Below the pieces are notes generated by a model. That model saw only the letters and a program-made list of their open reading frames with translations, was not told the origin of the DNA and did no database searches. From positions 5,518,001 to 5,582,000 of the forward strand of contig NZ_FNTQ01000001.1 in assembly GCF_900105755.1 (NCBI RefSeq): a stretch of DNA of 64,000 bases, read 5' to 3'. Shown piece after piece: positions 47,448 to 55,772 of this stretch; within the stretch, counting starts at the first letter, position 1; every line of letters begins with the position of its first letter. This DNA is from Streptomyces sp. Ag109_O5-10. GTDB taxonomy: Bacteria; Actinomycetota; Actinomycetes; Streptomycetales; Streptomycetaceae. The position numbers and the translations under genes are program-made.

Positions 47448-48326
47448 TTACATTTCCCGGTTCACTTCCGGCCTACGCGTCGTTGTCCAACTCCCCAGCA
47501 GTGCCAGCCGTTCCGCCGTCTCCGAGCCCGGCTCCGGGGTGTACGCCACGATCGTCTGGTCCGGGTCGGTCGGGACCGTGAGGGTCTCGTAGGGGAGGGT
47601 CAGCAGGCCCGCCACCGGATGCTGGATGCGTTTCGTGCCGTACGCGCACTCCCTGACCTCGTGGTCCGCCCACAGCCGGCGGAAGTCCGCGCTCTTCAGG
47701 GAGAGCTCGCCGACCAGCGCGGCCATGCGGGGGTCGTCGGGGTGGCGGCCCGCGTCGATGCGCAGGTTGGCGACGGTCTGGGCGGCGACGGCGGCCCAGT
47801 CGGGGTAGAAGCCCGCGGCCGCGGGGCCGAGGAAGACCTGGCGCGGGATGTTCCGCTCGGCCGGGGCCAGGGCGCTGAACCCGTTCACCGCGTCGCCGAG
47901 CGCGTTCCAGGCCAGCACGTCCATCCGGCGGCCCAGCACGAACGCGGGCGTCCGCTCCATGCCGTCCAGCAGCAGCTGTACGCCGGGGCGGACGCGGGGC
48001 CGGGCCGGGCGCGCGGTGCTGCCCTTCCTGTGCGGCCGGGCCACCGTCAGCAGGTAGGCGTGCTCGGTCTCGTTCAGGCGCAGGACGCGGGCGATGGCGT
48101 CCAGGACCGCGTCCGACACTCCCCCGGACTTCGTCCGGGAGGGGCCCCCAGGCCCGCGCCCCTGCTCCAGGCGGATGTAGTAGTCGACGCTGACTCCCGC
48201 CAGCTGCGCCACCTCCTCGCGGCGCAGGCCGGGTACGCGGCGCCGCCCGTGCGAGGTCAGCCCCACCTCCTCGGGCTGGATGCGGGCGCGGCGCGAGCGC
48301 AGGAAGTCTCCGAGTTCCCCGTCCAT
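47448..48326 (-). CDS. XRE-family regulator with MmyB-like ligand-binding domain
   Basis: A 292-aa regulator. The N-terminal HTH is the actinobacterial type (GDFLRSRRARIQPEEVGL, RRVPGLRREEVAQLAGVSVDYYIRLEQGRG), followed by LRLNETEHAYLLTVA. A C-terminal PAS-like MmyB domain contains FVLGRRMDVLAWNALGDAV and a terminal hydrophobic pocket region. These proteins commonly regulate a divergent SDR or oxidoreductase gene, which is exactly what follows at 48474. ATG 48326 is preferred to TTG 48359 because the family normally starts just before GELGDFL. Confidence 0.9.
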   Translation of the reverse strand: MDGELGDFLRSRRARIQPEEVGLTSHGRRRVPGLRREEVAQLAGVSVDYYIRLEQGRGPGGPSRTKSGGVSDAVLDAIARVLRLNETEHAYLLTVARPHRKGSTARPARPRVRPGVQLLLDGMERTPAFVLGRRMDVLAWNALGDAVNGFSALAPAERNIPRQVFLGPAAAGFYPDWAAVAAQTVANLRIDAGRHPDDPRMAALVGELSLKSADFRRLWADHEVRECAYGTKRIQHPVAGLLTLPYETLTVPTDPDQTIVAYTPEPGSETAERLALLGSWTTTRRPEVNREM

Positions 48327-48473
48327 GGGTTCGATCGTAGGGGAACCGCGTCCTTCCAACCTGGTTCTGCCAGACCCAGGAAAAGCTCAGCCCTGGGTAG
48401 GCCGCCCGGCTCCGGCGAGTGTGGAGACACGCCACCGGGGCGGACCCGGCGGCACTTCACCAGGGAGTACCTC

Positions 48474-49235
48474 ATGTCGTACGACAACCTGTCCGGCCGT
48501 ACCGCCGTCGTCACCGGCGCCGCCAGCGGGATCGGGGCGGCCGTGGCCCTCCGGCTCGCGGAGTCGGGCGCCCGGGTGGCGCTGCTCGCCCGGCGCGCGG
48601 ACCGGCTGGAGACGGTCGTGGCGAAGATCCGGGCGAACGGCGGGGAGGCCCTCGCCGTGGTCGCCGACGTCACCGACGACGCCTCCGTGCAGGCGGCGGC
48701 CGACGCCGTGCACGCGGCCTACGGACGCGTCGACCTCGTCGTCAACAACGCCGGCGTCATGCTGCCCAACCCCGTCGACGACGGCCGTATCGACGAGTGG
48801 CAGCGCATGCTCGACACCAACGTGACCGGTGTGCTGCGAGTGCTGCGCGCCTTCACCGGGGACCTGGTGGCGGCCGCGGCCGAGGGCCGTACCGCCGACC
48901 TCGTCAACGTGTCGTCCATCGGCGCCCACCTCGTCTTCCCCACCTTCGCGGTGTACGGCGCCACCAAGGCCGCCGTCACCTTCCTCTCGCAGTCCCTGCG
49001 CGCCGAGTTCGGGCCGCGTGACGTGCGGGTCACCAACGTCGAGCCCGGTCTGACGGACACCGAGCTCGGCACCCACATCGAGGGCGAGGAGCTGCGCGAG
49101 CAGGTGGCGGGCATGTTCGACGGGATGGGCGCGCTGGCCGCCGAGGACCTCGCCGACCTGGTCGGCTACGTGGTGAGCCGCCCCCGCAACGTCAACCTGC
49201 GGCAGGTCGTCGTCCAGCCGACCCGGCAGGTGTGA
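48474..49235 (+). CDS. Short-chain dehydrogenase (YdfG-like SDR)
   Basis: A 253-aa classical SDR with VVTGAASGIGAAVALRLAE, NNAGVMLPNP, NVSSIGAHLVFPTFAVYGATKAAV (catalytic Ser, Tyr, Lys) and VEPGLTDTEL. Its substrate is unknown; the family reduces small carbonyl compounds. CAGGGAG precedes ATG 48474. Divergent from the XRE regulator, which probably represses it. Confidence 0.9.
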   Translation: MSYDNLSGRTAVVTGAASGIGAAVALRLAESGARVALLARRADRLETVVAKIRANGGEALAVVADVTDDASVQAAADAVHAAYGRVDLVVNNAGVMLPNPVDDGRIDEWQRMLDTNVTGVLRVLRAFTGDLVAAAAEGRTADLVNVSSIGAHLVFPTFAVYGATKAAVTFLSQSLRAEFGPRDVRVTNVEPGLTDTELGTHIEGEELREQVAGMFDGMGALAAEDLADLVGYVVSRPRNVNLRQVVVQPTRQV

Positions 49236-49256
49236 GGCGGTCCGGTGCCGTGCCGG

Positions 49257-49670
49257 TCAGTCTCCCCGGCCGCGGCCGTCCCGCTGGAACAGGCCGGGGT
49301 TGAGACGGACGGCCTGGGTCGCGTTGACGCCGACGATGCCGATCCAGGTGACGATCACCCCCGTCACGCCGCCGAACGCGCCGCTGATCGCGGAGAGCGG
49401 GATCGCCAGCACCAGCGACACGATCCCGAAGCCGAAGCGCTCGCCCCAGGAGTCGGTGCCCCTGGTCCGGCCCGCACCCCGGGCGGCCTGCATCTGCTGC
49501 TCGGCCAGGCCCCTGCGCAGCCCGCGCTCCACCGCGGTGTCGATGCGCCGGTCGATCTTCTCCAGGAACGAGTCGACCAGTTCCGACTCGTACTCCGGCC
49601 CCAGGTCCCTGCGGGCGTGCAGGGTGGCGGCGAGGTCCTTCTTCAGCTCGGTGTCGTGAACGTCCGTCAT
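49257..49670 (-). CDS. Small membrane protein, helical N-terminus and two TM helices
   Basis: A 137-aa protein: an N-terminal charged helical region (DTELKKDLAATLHARRDLGPEYESELVDSFLEKIDRRIDTAVERGLRR), a low-complexity linker, then two hydrophobic helices (GFGIVSLVLAIPLSAISGAFGG and VIVTWIGIVGVNATQAV). The sequence pattern is common in Streptomyces as an integral membrane protein of unknown function. ATG 49670 (MTDVHDTEL) is used; the frame extends 18 codons upstream. Confidence 0.78.
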   Translation of the reverse strand: MTDVHDTELKKDLAATLHARRDLGPEYESELVDSFLEKIDRRIDTAVERGLRRGLAEQQMQAARGAGRTRGTDSWGERFGFGIVSLVLAIPLSAISGAFGGVTGVIVTWIGIVGVNATQAVRLNPGLFQRDGRGRGD

Positions 49671-49742
49671 GGCGTCCACCGTAGGGGCCCAGAAAGCCCG
49701 TCGCACTGGGGAAATCCCCCGCATCCGGCGGGGGGACCGCCC

Positions 49743-50366
49743 TCAGGGCAGCAGCGACACCAGCCCGCTGCCGGCGTCGAGCCGGGCCGCGACCACCGAA
49801 GCCCCCGCGAACCCGGGATCCGCCCGGATCGCGTCCCGCGCCCACATCGTCTGGGCCCGCATGGCGTGCTCGGCCCAGTCACCGGGCAGCGCCCTGGTGC
49901 GGCGGGCGGCCGGTGCGATCTCGTCGACGAGGAGTTCCAGGTGACCGGGGACGGGCGCGCCGGTGCGCAGCCGGGCCAGGGTGGCGGCGACGGCCCCGCA
50001 GCCCTCGTGGCCGAGGACCACGACCAGCGGGACGCGCAGTTCCTGCACGCCGTACTGGAGGGAACCGAGCACCGCCTCGTCCAGCACCTGCCCGGCCGTC
50101 CGCATGGTCAGCAGGTCGCCGAGCTCCTGGTCGAAGACCAGTTCCGGGGCGGTCCCGGAGTCCACGCAGCCGAGCACCACCGCGAACGGGGCCGGTGCGG
50201 CGGCCCGGCCGCGGCGGACGCGGCCGGTGGCGTACCGCCGGTTGCCCTGGAGCAGTTCGTCGAGGGCCGCGCTCGCCGAGTCGGGGACGACGGCCGCCGG
50301 TGCGAGGGCGACGGCCGGCGCGCCGACGGCGGTGGCCGTCGGAAGGGCCGTGGGGTTCGGGGCCAT
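49743..50366 (-). CDS. Beta-carbonic anhydrase-like protein with altered active-site Arg
   Basis: A 207-aa protein. After an Ala-rich N-terminus of about 30 residues it shows the zinc-ligand pattern of beta-carbonic anhydrases: VVLGCVDSGTAPE (Cys, Asp) and VVLGHEGCGAVA (His, Cys), with NRRYATG and DLLTMRTAGQV. The normally invariant Arg of the Cys-x-Asp-Ser-Arg motif is Gly here, so the Asp-Arg dyad that opens the zinc site is missing. It may be catalytically weak or act on something else. The C-terminus (SVVAARLDAGSGLVSLLP) is typical. Confidence 0.85.
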   Translation of the reverse strand: MAPNPTALPTATAVGAPAVALAPAAVVPDSASAALDELLQGNRRYATGRVRRGRAAAPAPFAVVLGCVDSGTAPELVFDQELGDLLTMRTAGQVLDEAVLGSLQYGVQELRVPLVVVLGHEGCGAVAATLARLRTGAPVPGHLELLVDEIAPAARRTRALPGDWAEHAMRAQTMWARDAIRADPGFAGASVVAARLDAGSGLVSLLP

Positions 50367-50655
50367 GACGCTTCCTCAGGTGCTGGCGCTGATGATGGCC
50401 ATCACTCTACGCGGCGGAAACATTACGTTCTGTCTCGATTTAAGGAGCCTTGGCCGGATCATCGACCGCGCGATACCCGGCGGCGACGCCCGCCGGGCCA
50501 GGGGGTTCCGCCGTTTTCGAGGGGACGTCAGGGGATGGCCCGGGACACAGGACGCCGTATCGTCGCCGTGTCCCCCGGCCCGGAAGACCCCATGCGGGAG
50601 GCGGCCGCGCCGACGGCCTGACCGACCCGCCGGATCCCGCCGCCGGGAACGCGCG
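50367..50655. other. Intergenic region upstream of the carbonic anhydrase-like gene
   Basis: Together with the hairpin and minigene that follow, no full gene lies between 50367 and 51316. The first 100 bases should carry the carbonic anhydrase promoter. No coding frame with a ribosome site is evident. Confidence 0.45.
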
Positions 50656-50692
50656 ACAGGGGCCCCGCTCCCCGCGGGGAGGCGGCCCCTGT
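50656..50692 (-). terminator. Terminator hairpin behind the minigene
   Basis: ACAGGGGCC (50656-50664) pairs with GGCCCCTGT (50684-50692), with CTCCCC/GGGGAG inside. It follows the 37-codon minus-strand frame by 13 bases. Confidence 0.75.
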
Positions 50693-50705
50693 CGTACCCG
50701 GCCGG

Positions 50706-50819
50706 TCAGGGGGCGATCTCGAAGTCGTCCAGCGCCGACAGCGCCGGCAGGTGGATGCCGCGGGCCCGGCCGCGTTCGGCGGGTGCGCCCACGACTCCCA
50801 CCCGGATCCGGTCCGCCAC
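50706..50819 (-). pseudogene. 37-codon remnant of a Gfo/Idh/MocA-type oxidoreductase N-terminus
   Basis: GTG 50819 opens a frame reading VADRIRVGVVGAPAERGRARGIHLPALSALDDFEIAP and then stops. This matches the Rossmann start of Gfo/Idh/MocA dehydrogenases (IRVGVVGA...ERG.AR..HLPAL..L..FEI), which normally continue for 300 or more residues. A good AAAGAGG ribosome site and a terminator hairpin survive, so a short peptide could still be made. It may also be a true small protein, but the abrupt stop where the domain should continue favours a truncated gene. Confidence 0.6.
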
Positions 50820-51316
50820 GGTGCAACCTCTTTCGCATACGTAGGGTTCGGCCGATCCTCGCAGCCGGTGGCCGCGCGGAGAATGCGGCGGAGCGCGACC
50901 GGTGGCCCGGTCACGCTGCGGCCGGTTGACGTGACGTCAGACAGGGGCGTTCGCCGCCGCGGCGTCGGCCGCGGCCGGTGCCCCGGCGGGGGCCTCCTTG
51001 GCGTCCCTGAGCACGAAGAGGGCGACCGCGCGGGGGACTGACTGAAGGAAGAGCTCCGGAGCGCCGAACGACGCGGATTCTCTCTGGTCAAGGAGAGGGG
51101 GAGGGCGCGTCGATACCCTCTGAGAGCGTGTCTGACCTGCGCAGATGTCGAGATGAACGTACTGGAGGGCGGGAGGAACGTCGCGAAAAACAGTACCAGT
51201 TAGTTGGTTTTTTGTGTGAGGGGAGGGCAAACTCAGGACCAGGAGCGGGCCGTGATCTGCCTGAGGGGAGGACGACGCGGCGACAGCTCGGGTCACGTAG
51301 TGAAGGGGTTGGATCC
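50820..51316. promoter_or_regulatory. Long upstream region of the GBL-receptor-like gene with an ARE-like AT-rich site
   Basis: No gene is supported in these 497 bases. At about 51185-51216 a conspicuous AT-rich stretch (AAAAACAGTACCAGTTAGTTGG followed by a T-run) shows partial dyad symmetry around GTTAG and resembles autoregulatory elements bound by gamma-butyrolactone receptors. It lies about 100 bases upstream of the receptor-like gene. A short minus-strand frame around 50937-51060 ending in an Ala-rich tail is not convincing. Confidence 0.45.
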
Positions 51317-51961
51317 ATGGCCAGGCAGGAACGCGCGGAGGTCACCCGCGCCGCCATCCTGGAAGGCGCCGCGCGCGCCTTCGATGCGGAGGGGTACCAC
51401 GGCACGACCCTCGGCGACATCGTCAAGGAATCCGGGGTGACCAAGGGCGCTCTCTACTTCCACTTCACGTCGAAAGAGGAGCTCGCCCAGGTCCTCATCG
51501 ACGAGCAGTTCTCCGTCCTGGACTCCGCCGCGGACGTGGGCGGCCTGGGCGTGCAGTCCGTCATCGACATACTCCACCGCATGGCGCGGCAGTTGGTGGA
51601 GAACGTCCAGGTGCGCGCGGGCATCCGGCTGGTCACCGACCAGAGTTCCAAGACCGGAATCGTCAGCGAGCCGTACACGAAGTGGATCGACGTCTTCCGT
51701 AAGTGCCTGGTCGAGGCCCAGCAGCGTGGGGACGTCAAGGCCGACATCGACTGCGAGCCGGTGGCCGCGCTGATCGTCGGCTCCTGGACCGGACTCCAGC
51801 TCAGCTCCCAGGTGCTGTCCGGCCGTGCGGATCTGCCCGAGCGGACGACCCTCATGTGGCAGTTGCTGCTGCCCAGCATCGTGCCGCCGCGCCGGCTGGC
51901 CCGTTTCCACCCCGAGGGCAGCGACCGCGTCCTCGAACGGCTCCCGGCGGCCGGCGAGTAG
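51317..51961 (+). CDS. Gamma-butyrolactone receptor-like TetR regulator (ArpA/ScbR family)
   Basis: A 214-aa protein whose N-terminus is the hallmark of this family (RQERAEVTRAAILEGAARAFDAEGYHGTTLGDIVKESGVTKGALYFHFTSKEELAQVLI). The C-terminal ligand domain contains VRAGIRLVTDQSS and WIDVFRKCLVEAQQRGDVKADID, and ends PPRRLARFHPEGSDRV. No AfsA-type butyrolactone synthase is in the window, so it is an orphan or pseudo-receptor that could integrate signals for production. ATG 51317 is preceded by AAGGGGTTGG. Confidence 0.9.
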   Translation: MARQERAEVTRAAILEGAARAFDAEGYHGTTLGDIVKESGVTKGALYFHFTSKEELAQVLIDEQFSVLDSAADVGGLGVQSVIDILHRMARQLVENVQVRAGIRLVTDQSSKTGIVSEPYTKWIDVFRKCLVEAQQRGDVKADIDCEPVAALIVGSWTGLQLSSQVLSGRADLPERTTLMWQLLLPSIVPPRRLARFHPEGSDRVLERLPAAGE

Positions 51962-52020
51962 GGCCGCCGTCATCGCCCTCACCCCGCCGGACAGGGCGCC
52001 GGCGCCTCCGTGCGACAGGC

Positions 52021-52304
52021 GTCGGCCCGCGGACGGGTCCTGCAGTACGCGGGCCACGCCGGTGCCGGGGAACACCCTGACGCTGCGCGGTACGTCGGGC
52101 GGCGGGGACGGCTGGAGCGTGTGCCGGCTGCGCGGCGACCGGCTGACGGCCGTGCTGGCCGTGGACCGGCCCCGGGACCTCGCGCAGGCCAGGCGCCTGA
52201 TCACCGCCGCGACCCCGGTCGATCCGGGCCGGATCGCGGACCCGGACGCCCCGCTGAAGACGGCGGCACGCGCGGCGGTCGGCGAGGCGGTGGGGGCGGT
52301 GTGA
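52021..52304 (+). pseudogene. Frameshifted C-terminal remnant of a ferredoxin reductase
   Basis: Two frames together give the C-terminal Reductase_C domain of an FAD-dependent ferredoxin reductase. LQYAGHAGAGE (around 52040-52072) is in one frame; NTLTLRG, GDGWSVCRLRGDRLTAVLAVDRPRDLAQARRLITAATPVDPGRIADPD (to 52304) is in another. The FAD and NAD domains are absent. Hence a 5'-deleted and frameshifted gene end that lies directly behind the receptor-like gene. Confidence 0.65.
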
Positions 52305-52350
52305 GCACGGCGGGTGCCCGTGCCCCGCCCGCCGGCCCGCGCGTTCCCCG

Positions 52351-53280
52351 TCAGGCCAGCCCGTGCTGCTTCGCGTAGGCGGCCGCCACGTCCTCCGGGT
52401 CCTTCTTGTCGTTGTCCACCTGGCTGTTGAGCTGGGTGAGCTGCTCGGTGGTGAGGACGTTGCCGAGCTCGGCCAGCGCCTTGCGGACGGTGTCGTCGGC
52501 CTTGCGGTCGGCGATCAGCGGGACGATGTGCTGACTGGGGATCAGGTTCTTCGGGTCGGCGAGCACCACCCAGTCGTTGGCCGCGATGTCGGTGTCGGTG
52601 GTGAACAGGTTCGCCACGTCCACGTCGCCCTTCTTCAGCGCGCCCTTGACCAGCGGCCCGTCCGAGTCGAGCGACTTGAACTCCTTGAACTCGACGCCGT
52701 ACACCTCCTGGAGGCCGACCGCGCCCACCCGGCGCTTCTTCACCTCGGGCGCGGCCCCGATGACCAGCTTGCCGTTCTGCCTGGCCAGGTCGGCGAGGGA
52801 GGTCAGGCCGTACTTCCGCGCGGTGGCCCGGGTGACGACGAAGCAGTCGGAGTCGGCGGCCTGCCCGTACGGCAGCACCTGGAGCCCGGCCGGCAGCGCC
52901 AGGGTGAGCGCGTTCTGCATGGTGCCCGGTTCGGCGGAGGCGTCCTTCGGGGCGAGGTAGTTGAGGAGGGCGCCCTGGTACTCGGGCAGCAGGTCGATGT
53001 CGCCGGCCTTGAGCGCGGGGATCACGATCTCCCGGGTGCCGAGGTTGGGGCGGACCTTCACCTTCACGCCGGCCTTCTCCAGCACGGCCGCGTAGAGGTA
53101 GCCGAGCACCTGGTTCTCGGTGAAGTTGGCGGTGCCGATGGTGATGCCGCCCTTGCTGGAGCCGCCGCCGGCGGTCGAGCCGCTGCTCTCGTTCAGGGAG
53201 GTGATGCCGCTGGAGCAGGCGGCGAGGGCGGGGACGGAACCGGCGGCGAGCAGGCCACCGAGGAGGGTACGACGGTTCAT
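52351..53280 (-). CDS. Glycine betaine/choline-type ABC transporter substrate-binding lipoprotein
   Basis: A 309-aa exported lipoprotein: signal MNRRTLLGGLLAAGSVPALAACSS with the lipobox Cys, a Ser/Gly linker, then an OpuAC/ProX-type domain (ITIGTANFTENQVLGYLYAAVLEKAGVKVKVRPNLGTREIVIPALKAGDIDLLPEYQGALLNYL). It captures quaternary amines or similar osmolytes and passes them to the two permeases encoded upstream in the same operon. Last gene of the four-gene minus-strand operon. Confidence 0.92.
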   Translation of the reverse strand: MNRRTLLGGLLAAGSVPALAACSSGITSLNESSGSTAGGGSSKGGITIGTANFTENQVLGYLYAAVLEKAGVKVKVRPNLGTREIVIPALKAGDIDLLPEYQGALLNYLAPKDASAEPGTMQNALTLALPAGLQVLPYGQAADSDCFVVTRATARKYGLTSLADLARQNGKLVIGAAPEVKKRRVGAVGLQEVYGVEFKEFKSLDSDGPLVKGALKKGDVDVANLFTTDTDIAANDWVVLADPKNLIPSQHIVPLIADRKADDTVRKALAELGNVLTTEQLTQLNSQVDNDKKDPEDVAAAYAKQHGLA

Positions 53281-53291
53281 GGGCGGGTTCC

Positions 53292-53954
53292 CTAGGCGGT
53301 GCGGTGGCGGAAGAGGAAGCGCTGCAGGCTGCTCAGCAGCAGGTCGAGGACGACGGCGACGAGCGCGACGAGGACCGCGCCGCCGAGCACCTGGACGAGG
53401 TCGCGCTGGGCGAGTCCGTCGAAGACGTAGCGGCCCAGGCCGCCGAAGGAGACGTACGCGGCGATGGTGGCGGTGGCCACGACCTGGATGAGCGCGAGGC
53501 GCAGGCCCGTCATGATCAGGGGGAGGGCGAGCGGCAGTTCGACGTGGAGGAGGACCTGGTGGCCGCGCATGCCCTGGCCGCGGGCCGCGTCCTTCACGTC
53601 CGGGTCGACGGCGGTCATGCCGGCGTAGGTGTTGGTGACGATCGCCGGGACCGCGAGGGCGACCAGCGCCACGTACACCGGCAGCATCGACAGGCCGCCC
53701 GCGAGGAAGACCAGCACCACCAGGCCGACGGTCGGCAGGGCGCGGCCGAAGGATGCCAGGTTGATGGCGAGGAACGCGCCCTTGCCGGTGTGGCCGATCA
53801 GCAGGCCGATCGGGAGGCCGATCGCGGCCGCGATGAGGGTCGCGAGGAGCGAGTACTGGAGGTGCTCGGCGAGGCGGTGGGCGATGCCGTCCTGCCCGGC
53901 CCACTGGGAGCCGCTGGTCAGCCAGGTGCCGAGGTTCTTGAAGAGTTCGAACAT
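53292..53954 (-). CDS. ABC transporter permease (OpuCD/ProW-like), second
   Basis: A 220-aa inner-membrane permease with about five to six helices and the EAA-type loop ARGQGMRGHQVLLHVELPLALPLIMTGLR that contacts the ATPase. It is separated from the next permease by one base between start and stop, and from the binding protein by 11 bases. Confidence 0.92.
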   Translation of the reverse strand: MFELFKNLGTWLTSGSQWAGQDGIAHRLAEHLQYSLLATLIAAAIGLPIGLLIGHTGKGAFLAINLASFGRALPTVGLVVLVFLAGGLSMLPVYVALVALAVPAIVTNTYAGMTAVDPDVKDAARGQGMRGHQVLLHVELPLALPLIMTGLRLALIQVVATATIAAYVSFGGLGRYVFDGLAQRDLVQVLGGAVLVALVAVVLDLLLSSLQRFLFRHRTA

Positions 53955-53955
53955 G

Positions 53956-54597
53956 TCAGGCTCGCCTCCGCCGCCACGGGGTCAGTACGTACTGGAGCGC
54001 CACCAGCAGCGCGTCCGCGACCACCGCGAGCAGGATCGTGAGGACCACGCCCACGATCACCGGGGTCGGGAAGTCGCGCTGGAAGCCGTCGGTGAAGAGC
54101 TGGCCGAGGCCGCCGTCGCCGATGTAGGTGGCGACGCTCACCAGCGAGATGGACATGACCGTGGCGATCCGGACGCCCGCCATGATCACGGGGAGGGCCA
54201 GCGGGAGTTCGACGGTGAGGAGGGTGCGCAGCGGGCGGGTGCCCATCGCCTTCGCCGCCTCCTTGGTCTTCGCGGGGACCGAGTCCAGGCCCTCGACCGT
54301 GTTCCGCAGCAGGACCACCAGCGTGTAGACGGTCAGGCCGATGACGGTCGTGGTCCGGGTCAGGCCGCTGACCGGGAGCAGCAGCACGAAGATCGCGATC
54401 GAGGGGATCGTGAAGAGCACGTTGGACAGGCCGAGCAGGAAGCCGCGCAGCGGGCGGACCCGGTGGGCGAGGACCGCGAGCGGCAGCGAGATCACCAGGC
54501 CGAAGAAGACGGCGGTCATGGCGGCCTGGAGGTGGGAGAGGGTGAGGCTGGTGAGGTCGTCGGTGTGGTCGCCGATCCACGACCAGTCGATCGTCAT
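53956..54597 (-). CDS. ABC transporter permease (OpuCB/ProW-like), first
   Basis: A 213-aa permease paralogous to the previous entry: VFFGLVISLPLAVLAHRVRPLRGFLLGLSNVLFTIPSIAIFVLLL, and an EAA loop EAAKAMGTRPLRTLLTVELPLALPVIMAGVR. The two differ enough to form a heterodimer. Its ATG overlaps the ATPase stop as ATGA. Confidence 0.92.
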   Translation of the reverse strand: MTIDWSWIGDHTDDLTSLTLSHLQAAMTAVFFGLVISLPLAVLAHRVRPLRGFLLGLSNVLFTIPSIAIFVLLLPVSGLTRTTTVIGLTVYTLVVLLRNTVEGLDSVPAKTKEAAKAMGTRPLRTLLTVELPLALPVIMAGVRIATVMSISLVSVATYIGDGGLGQLFTDGFQRDFPTPVIVGVVLTILLAVVADALLVALQYVLTPWRRRRA

Positions 54598-55631
54598 GCC
54601 GCCACCACCCGGGCCGCGCTGTGCGCCTGGCCGGCGTGCGCGTGGATGTCGTCGCGGGACGAGACGCCGGTGAGCCTGCCCTCGGCGTCGACGCGGGCGA
54701 CGAGTCCGGTCGGGGAGGCGATCGACTCGTCGAGCGCCGCGAGCAGGGAGTCGTCGTCGGTCAGCGGCCGGACGGGGAGTTCGGCGTCCTTCGCGGCCCA
54801 GTGCAGGGGCCTGCCCGCCGCGTCGAGGACGAGGGTCCAGGTGCCGCCCTGGGGCGCCGGGCCCTGCGGGACCTCGGCGAGGGTCTTCAGGGAGAGCAGC
54901 TTCAGGCCGCGCTCGGCGCCGAGGAAGCCCGCCACGAAGTCGTCGGCCGGACGGGCCAGGAGTTCCTCGGGAGGGGCGCACTGGACCAGGTGGCCGCCGG
55001 TGCGGAAGATCGCGATCCGGTCGCCGAGCCGGACCGCCTCGTCGACGTCGTGCGTGACGAAGACGATGGTCTTGTTCAACTCCTTCTGGAGCCTGAGCAG
55101 TTCGTCCTGGAGTTGGGTGCGCACCACCGGGTCGACGGCCCCGAACGGCTCGTCCATCAGCAGCACGGGCGGGTCGGCGGCGAGCGCGCGGGCCACGCCG
55201 ACGCGCTGCTGCTGGCCGCCGGAGAGCTGGTGCGGGTAGCGCTTGCCGGCGTCGGCGGCGAGGCCGACGGTCTCCAGGAGTTCGGCGGCGCGGGCGCGGG
55301 CCTTCTTCCGGTTCCAGCCGAGCAGCAGCGGGACGGTGGCGACGTTGTCCAGCACCGTGCGGTGCGGGAAGAGGCCGGCCTGCTGGATGACGTACCCGAT
55401 GGACCGGCGCAGTTCCGCGGCGTCCTGCTCGGTGACGTCCTTGCCGTTCACCCTGATCGTGCCGGAGGTCGGCTCGACCATCCGGTTGATCATCCGCAGG
55501 GTGGTGGTCTTGCCGCAACCGGAGGAGCCGACCAGGACGGTGACCCCGCCCTCCGGCATCTCCAGGGAGAGATCGTGAACTGCTGTGGTGCCGTTGGGGA
55601 AGCGCTTGTGGACCGCGTCGAACTGGATCAT
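54594..55631 (-). CDS. ABC transporter ATP-binding protein (OpuCA-like) with degenerate CBS tail
   Basis: A 345-aa ATPase with LVGSSGCGKTTTLRMINRM (Walker A), VIQQAGLFPHRTV (Q-loop), QLSGGQQQRVGVARALAADPPVLLMDEPFGAVDP (signature and Walker B) and FVTHDVDEA (switch His). The C-terminal 120 residues include a CBS-like segment (PVRPLTDDDSLLAALDESIASPTGLVARVDAEGRLTGVSSRDDIHA); OpuA-type ATPases use CBS domains to sense ionic strength. First gene of the operon, ATG 55631. Confidence 0.93.
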   Translation of the reverse strand: MIQFDAVHKRFPNGTTAVHDLSLEMPEGGVTVLVGSSGCGKTTTLRMINRMVEPTSGTIRVNGKDVTEQDAAELRRSIGYVIQQAGLFPHRTVLDNVATVPLLLGWNRKKARARAAELLETVGLAADAGKRYPHQLSGGQQQRVGVARALAADPPVLLMDEPFGAVDPVVRTQLQDELLRLQKELNKTIVFVTHDVDEAVRLGDRIAIFRTGGHLVQCAPPEELLARPADDFVAGFLGAERGLKLLSLKTLAEVPQGPAPQGGTWTLVLDAAGRPLHWAAKDAELPVRPLTDDDSLLAALDESIASPTGLVARVDAEGRLTGVSSRDDIHAHAGQAHSAARVVAA

Positions 55632-55772
55632 GAGATGTCCCTTGCCCGGCTGCATAACGTCATGCAGAGTTCTCGGTAGGTGAATAGGTTGTCAACGGTC
55701 TCGCGTTAATCCGAGGTAACGGATGACCGATGGGCAAGATCGGATGTCCGGATTGAGGGAGGTTTGGGCGTG

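Noticed and set aside
50937..51296. 119-codon minus-strand frame upstream of the receptor-like gene
   Set aside because: Only its last 45 codons look protein-like (Ala-rich tail), no start with a ribosome site is evident and it would run through the AT-rich regulatory stretch.
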